From Patescibacteria group bacterium (GTDB lineage Bacteria; Patescibacteriota; Patescibacteriia; Patescibacteriales; GWC2-42-12), in assembly GCA_018817545.1 (NCBI GenBank), contig JAHITL010000065.1:1-7186 (forward strand): 7,186 nt of DNA, written 5' to 3'. The notes beneath the pieces are model-generated. The model ran no database searches and had not been told where the DNA came from. It saw nothing but the letters and a program-made list of their open reading frames with translations. Positions 5,840 through 7,186 of this stretch are shown one piece after another (the stretch's first letter is position 1; each line of letters starts with the position of its first letter). The translations under genes and the position numbers were made by a program.

Positions 5840-5869
5840 TTTACAAAATGAAAAAGAACGTGCTAATAT
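5840..5869 (+). promoter_or_regulatory. Putative sigma-70-type extended -10 promoter
   Basis: TTTACA (5840-5845; 5 of 6 to TTGACA) is followed after 18 bases by TAATAT (5864-5869; 4 of 6 to TATAAT), preceded by TGC, an extended -10 signature. Transcription would start near 5876 and leave a leader of about 12 bases before ATG 5888. AT-rich DNA produces such matches by chance, so support is moderate. Confidence 0.4.
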
Positions 5870-5887
5870 TAACTTAAGTCTTATTTT

Positions 5888-6217
5888 ATGAATAGAAGAA
5901 TCAATCAAATTTTTACAGGATTGATTGCAATTTCAACTTTAGTAAGTGTTGCATTATTGTGGAAATTTAATTTCATATTAACTGTTGTTCTTGTTGTTTT
6001 AGCAATACTTATGTTATTAATGAATAAGTCTAAGCAAGAAATAAAGACTTTTATTATTTGTGCTTTTTTTGGTGCAATGGCTGAAGCATTTGCAATAAGC
6101 TTTTGTGTTTGGACTTATGGAAATCCAAGTTTCATTGGAATCCCAATTTGATTGATAGTATTATGGGGAATTGCATCGGTATTCATGGTTAGGGTTTATT
6201 TATTTTTTAAGAATTAA
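5888..6217 (+). pseudogene. Small multi-pass membrane protein with in-frame TGA at codon 88
   Basis: ATG 5888 opens 87 codons up to TGA (6149-6151); the same frame then continues for 21 more sense codons to TAA (6215-6217), giving 109 codons in all. Hydrophobic segments at about 8-27, 29-45, 55-76 and, beyond the TGA, 88-107 suggest three or four membrane spans. The stretch around the TGA reads GNPSFIGIPI-stop-LIVLWGIASVF. Small membrane proteins I recall from Patescibacteria have Trp at this place (GIPLWLPxLWG), so a TGG to TGA change is the simplest reading. Function is unknown. Without readthrough the last span is lost. The start lacks a Shine-Dalgarno sequence. It could be a recent pseudogene, a readthrough case or a sequencing error. 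Confidence 0.6.
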
Positions 6218-6228
6218 CTTTCTTCCGT

Positions 6229-6240
6229 TAATTGCAATTA
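6229..6240. promoter_or_regulatory. Perfect 12 bp palindrome TAATTGCAATTA
   Basis: It lies 11 bases after the membrane-protein frame and about 70 bases before miaA. A palindrome of this size could be an operator, but no regulator is known here and AT-rich DNA makes it weak evidence. Confidence 0.3.
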
Positions 6241-6241
6241 G

Positions 6242-6283
6242 TTGCCAGATGAACAAAAGCGATAGTAAGAGAATAGCTGGCAA
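6242..6283. repeat. 7 bp inverted repeat upstream of miaA
   Basis: TTGCCAG (6242-6248) faces CTGGCAA (6277-6283) across 28 bases, flanked by AATT on both sides. It may be a loose hairpin or operator in the miaA leader. No intrinsic terminator pattern is present. Confidence 0.35.
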
Positions 6284-6308
6284 AAGTTGAATTCTTTATT
6301 AAAATAAT

Positions 6309-7186
6309 ATGTTGGTAAAGCATAAAAATAAAATAGTGGTTATATTGGGTCCGACTGCTTGCGGAAAAACTAAATTAGCAACGCAACTAGCTTTAAAATT
6401 TGACGGCGAAATTGTTAGCGCTGATTCTCGCCAGGTTTATCGTGAAATGGATATTGGTACAGGGAAAGATCTTAAAGACTATAAGGTAAAAGTCAAAAGT
6501 CAAAAGTTAAAAGTAATTCCTTATCATTTAATAGATGTTGTTAGTCCTAAACAAAATTTTAATTTAGCTAAATATCAAAAGCTAGCATTTGAAGCTATTG
6601 ACGATATTTTACAACGTAAAAAATTACCGATTTTGGTTGGTGGAAGTGGTTTATATTTACAAGCTGTTGTTGATAATTTTCAGTTATCTGACAGCAAGCC
6701 TGATTTAAATTTAAGGAAAGAACTGGAGCAATTAACTATTGATCAGCTTTTTGATAAAATAAAAAAATTATCGCCTAAAATGGCGATAAAAATTAATAAT
6801 AGTGATAAAAATAATAAAAGACGATTAATCCGTTATGTTGAAATTTTATTGTGTAATAAAGAATTTAAAAGTAAAACAGCAGAAGAGAAATATAGGGCTT
6901 TAATCATTGGGTTAAATCCAGATAAACAAATTTTGCAAAAAAAAATCTACGAGCGGATAATAAGTAGATTAGAAAAAGAAAAAATGGTTGATGAAGTAAA
7001 GCAACTTCATCAGAAAGGACTAAGTTGGAAAAAAATGAAAGCTTTTGGTTTAGAGTATAAATTTATTAGCCTATATCTTCAAAATAAATTAACTTACGAA
7101 GAAATGATAGAAAAATTAACGATAGCAACTAATCAATTTGCTAATAATCAATTGTCTTGGTTTAGACGTTGGGAAAAACAAGGAAG
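6309..7186 (+). CDS. miaA: tRNA dimethylallyltransferase MiaA (3'-partial)
   Basis: MiaA adds a dimethylallyl group from DMAPP to N6 of A37 in tRNAs reading UNN codons, which steadies codon pairing in the cytoplasm. The 292 visible residues hold the P-loop GPTACGKT (14-21), DSRQVY with the catalytic-type Asp39 (39-44), IGTGK (49-53) and PYHLIDVVSP (71-80). VGGSGLYLQAV (110-120) follows, with Ser where GGT is usual, then KRRLIRYVEIL (170-180), FGLEYK (246-251) and QLSWFRRW (281-288). Only the last few residues and the stop should lie beyond the window. IGTGK instead of IGTAK, and NNQLSWF instead of KRQxTWF, are divergent and fit Patescibacteria. Residues 60-69 are a lysine-rich insert encoded by a tandem repeat. 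ATG 6309 is chosen because it places the P-loop at the usual distance; no Shine-Dalgarno sequence is seen. Confidence 0.95.
   Translation, partial: MLVKHKNKIVVILGPTACGKTKLATQLALKFDGEIVSADSRQVYREMDIGTGKDLKDYKVKVKSQKLKVIPYHLIDVVSPKQNFNLAKYQKLAFEAIDDILQRKKLPILVGGSGLYLQAVVDNFQLSDSKPDLNLRKELEQLTIDQLFDKIKKLSPKMAIKINNSDKNNKRRLIRYVEILLCNKEFKSKTAEEKYRALIIGLNPDKQILQKKIYERIISRLEKEKMVDEVKQLHQKGLSWKKMKAFGLEYKFISLYLQNKLTYEEMIEKLTIATNQFANNQLSWFRRWEKQG
6487..6514 (+). repeat. Heptanucleotide tandem repeat inside miaA
   Basis: Four head-to-tail units of (T/C)AAAAGT fill 28 bases and encode the lysine-rich segment between IGTGKDLKDY and PYHLID. The unit length is not a multiple of three, so gain or loss of one copy would shift the miaA frame. 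Similar heptanucleotide repeats (STRR) are known in cyanobacteria. Confidence 0.85.

Noticed and set aside
5888..6217. UGA reassigned to Gly or Trp (as in Absconditabacteria/Gracilibacteria or Mycoplasma)
   Set aside because: The five main genes supply well over 1,700 codons with no in-frame TGA, and all roughly 22 tryptophans I counted in the window use TGG. With a reassigned UGA many internal TGA codons would be expected.

Overview
This AT-rich window carries no taxonomic marker that settles its origin. The MiaA sequence (IGTGK variant after the DSRQVY motif), the near absence of Shine-Dalgarno sequences, TAA at every readable gene end and a small orphan membrane protein suggest a Patescibacteria (Candidate Phyla Radiation) genome. 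That is inference. All confident genes lie on the + strand.

Region 1 (1-3804) is the downstream part of a defence operon. It holds the C-terminal part of an OLD-like protein (SMC/ABC-type ATPase plus TOPRIM nuclease domain), a two-domain type I restriction specificity subunit (HsdS) starting 2 bases after it, and a predicted PD-(D/E)XK-type nuclease with a C-terminal DUF5655-like domain. The methyltransferase (HsdM) and translocase (HsdR) are not in the window. Right after the nuclease, the only strong Shine-Dalgarno sequence in the window leads into a 32-codon ORF that ends quickly, as if a further operon gene had been cut off.

Region 2 (about 3805-5340) looks like an integration hot spot. 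One SAM-dependent methyltransferase gene lies between two imperfect palindromes, 4011-4132 and 4953-5050. They share one architecture: an outer 7-8 bp stem ending AAC/GTT, a lopsided internal loop (1 base against 3-4), a perfect 11 bp inner stem and a variable centre. This resembles integron attC recombination sites, and the gene would be one cassette of about 919 bp. A separate perfect 23 bp inverted repeat covers the upstream edge of the gene and its stop codon. A third nested palindrome (5044-5255) follows and encloses a short, GC-richer coding scrap. No integrase is visible.

Region 3 (about 5300-6300) holds decayed genes: a strong hairpin, a 5'-truncated and frameshifted BRO/DinD-like gene, another palindrome, a plausible extended -10 promoter, and a small membrane protein interrupted by TGA where tryptophan is expected.

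Region 4 (6309-7186) is chromosomal core: miaA, tRNA dimethylallyltransferase, cut by the window end and carrying an in-gene heptanucleotide tandem repeat.
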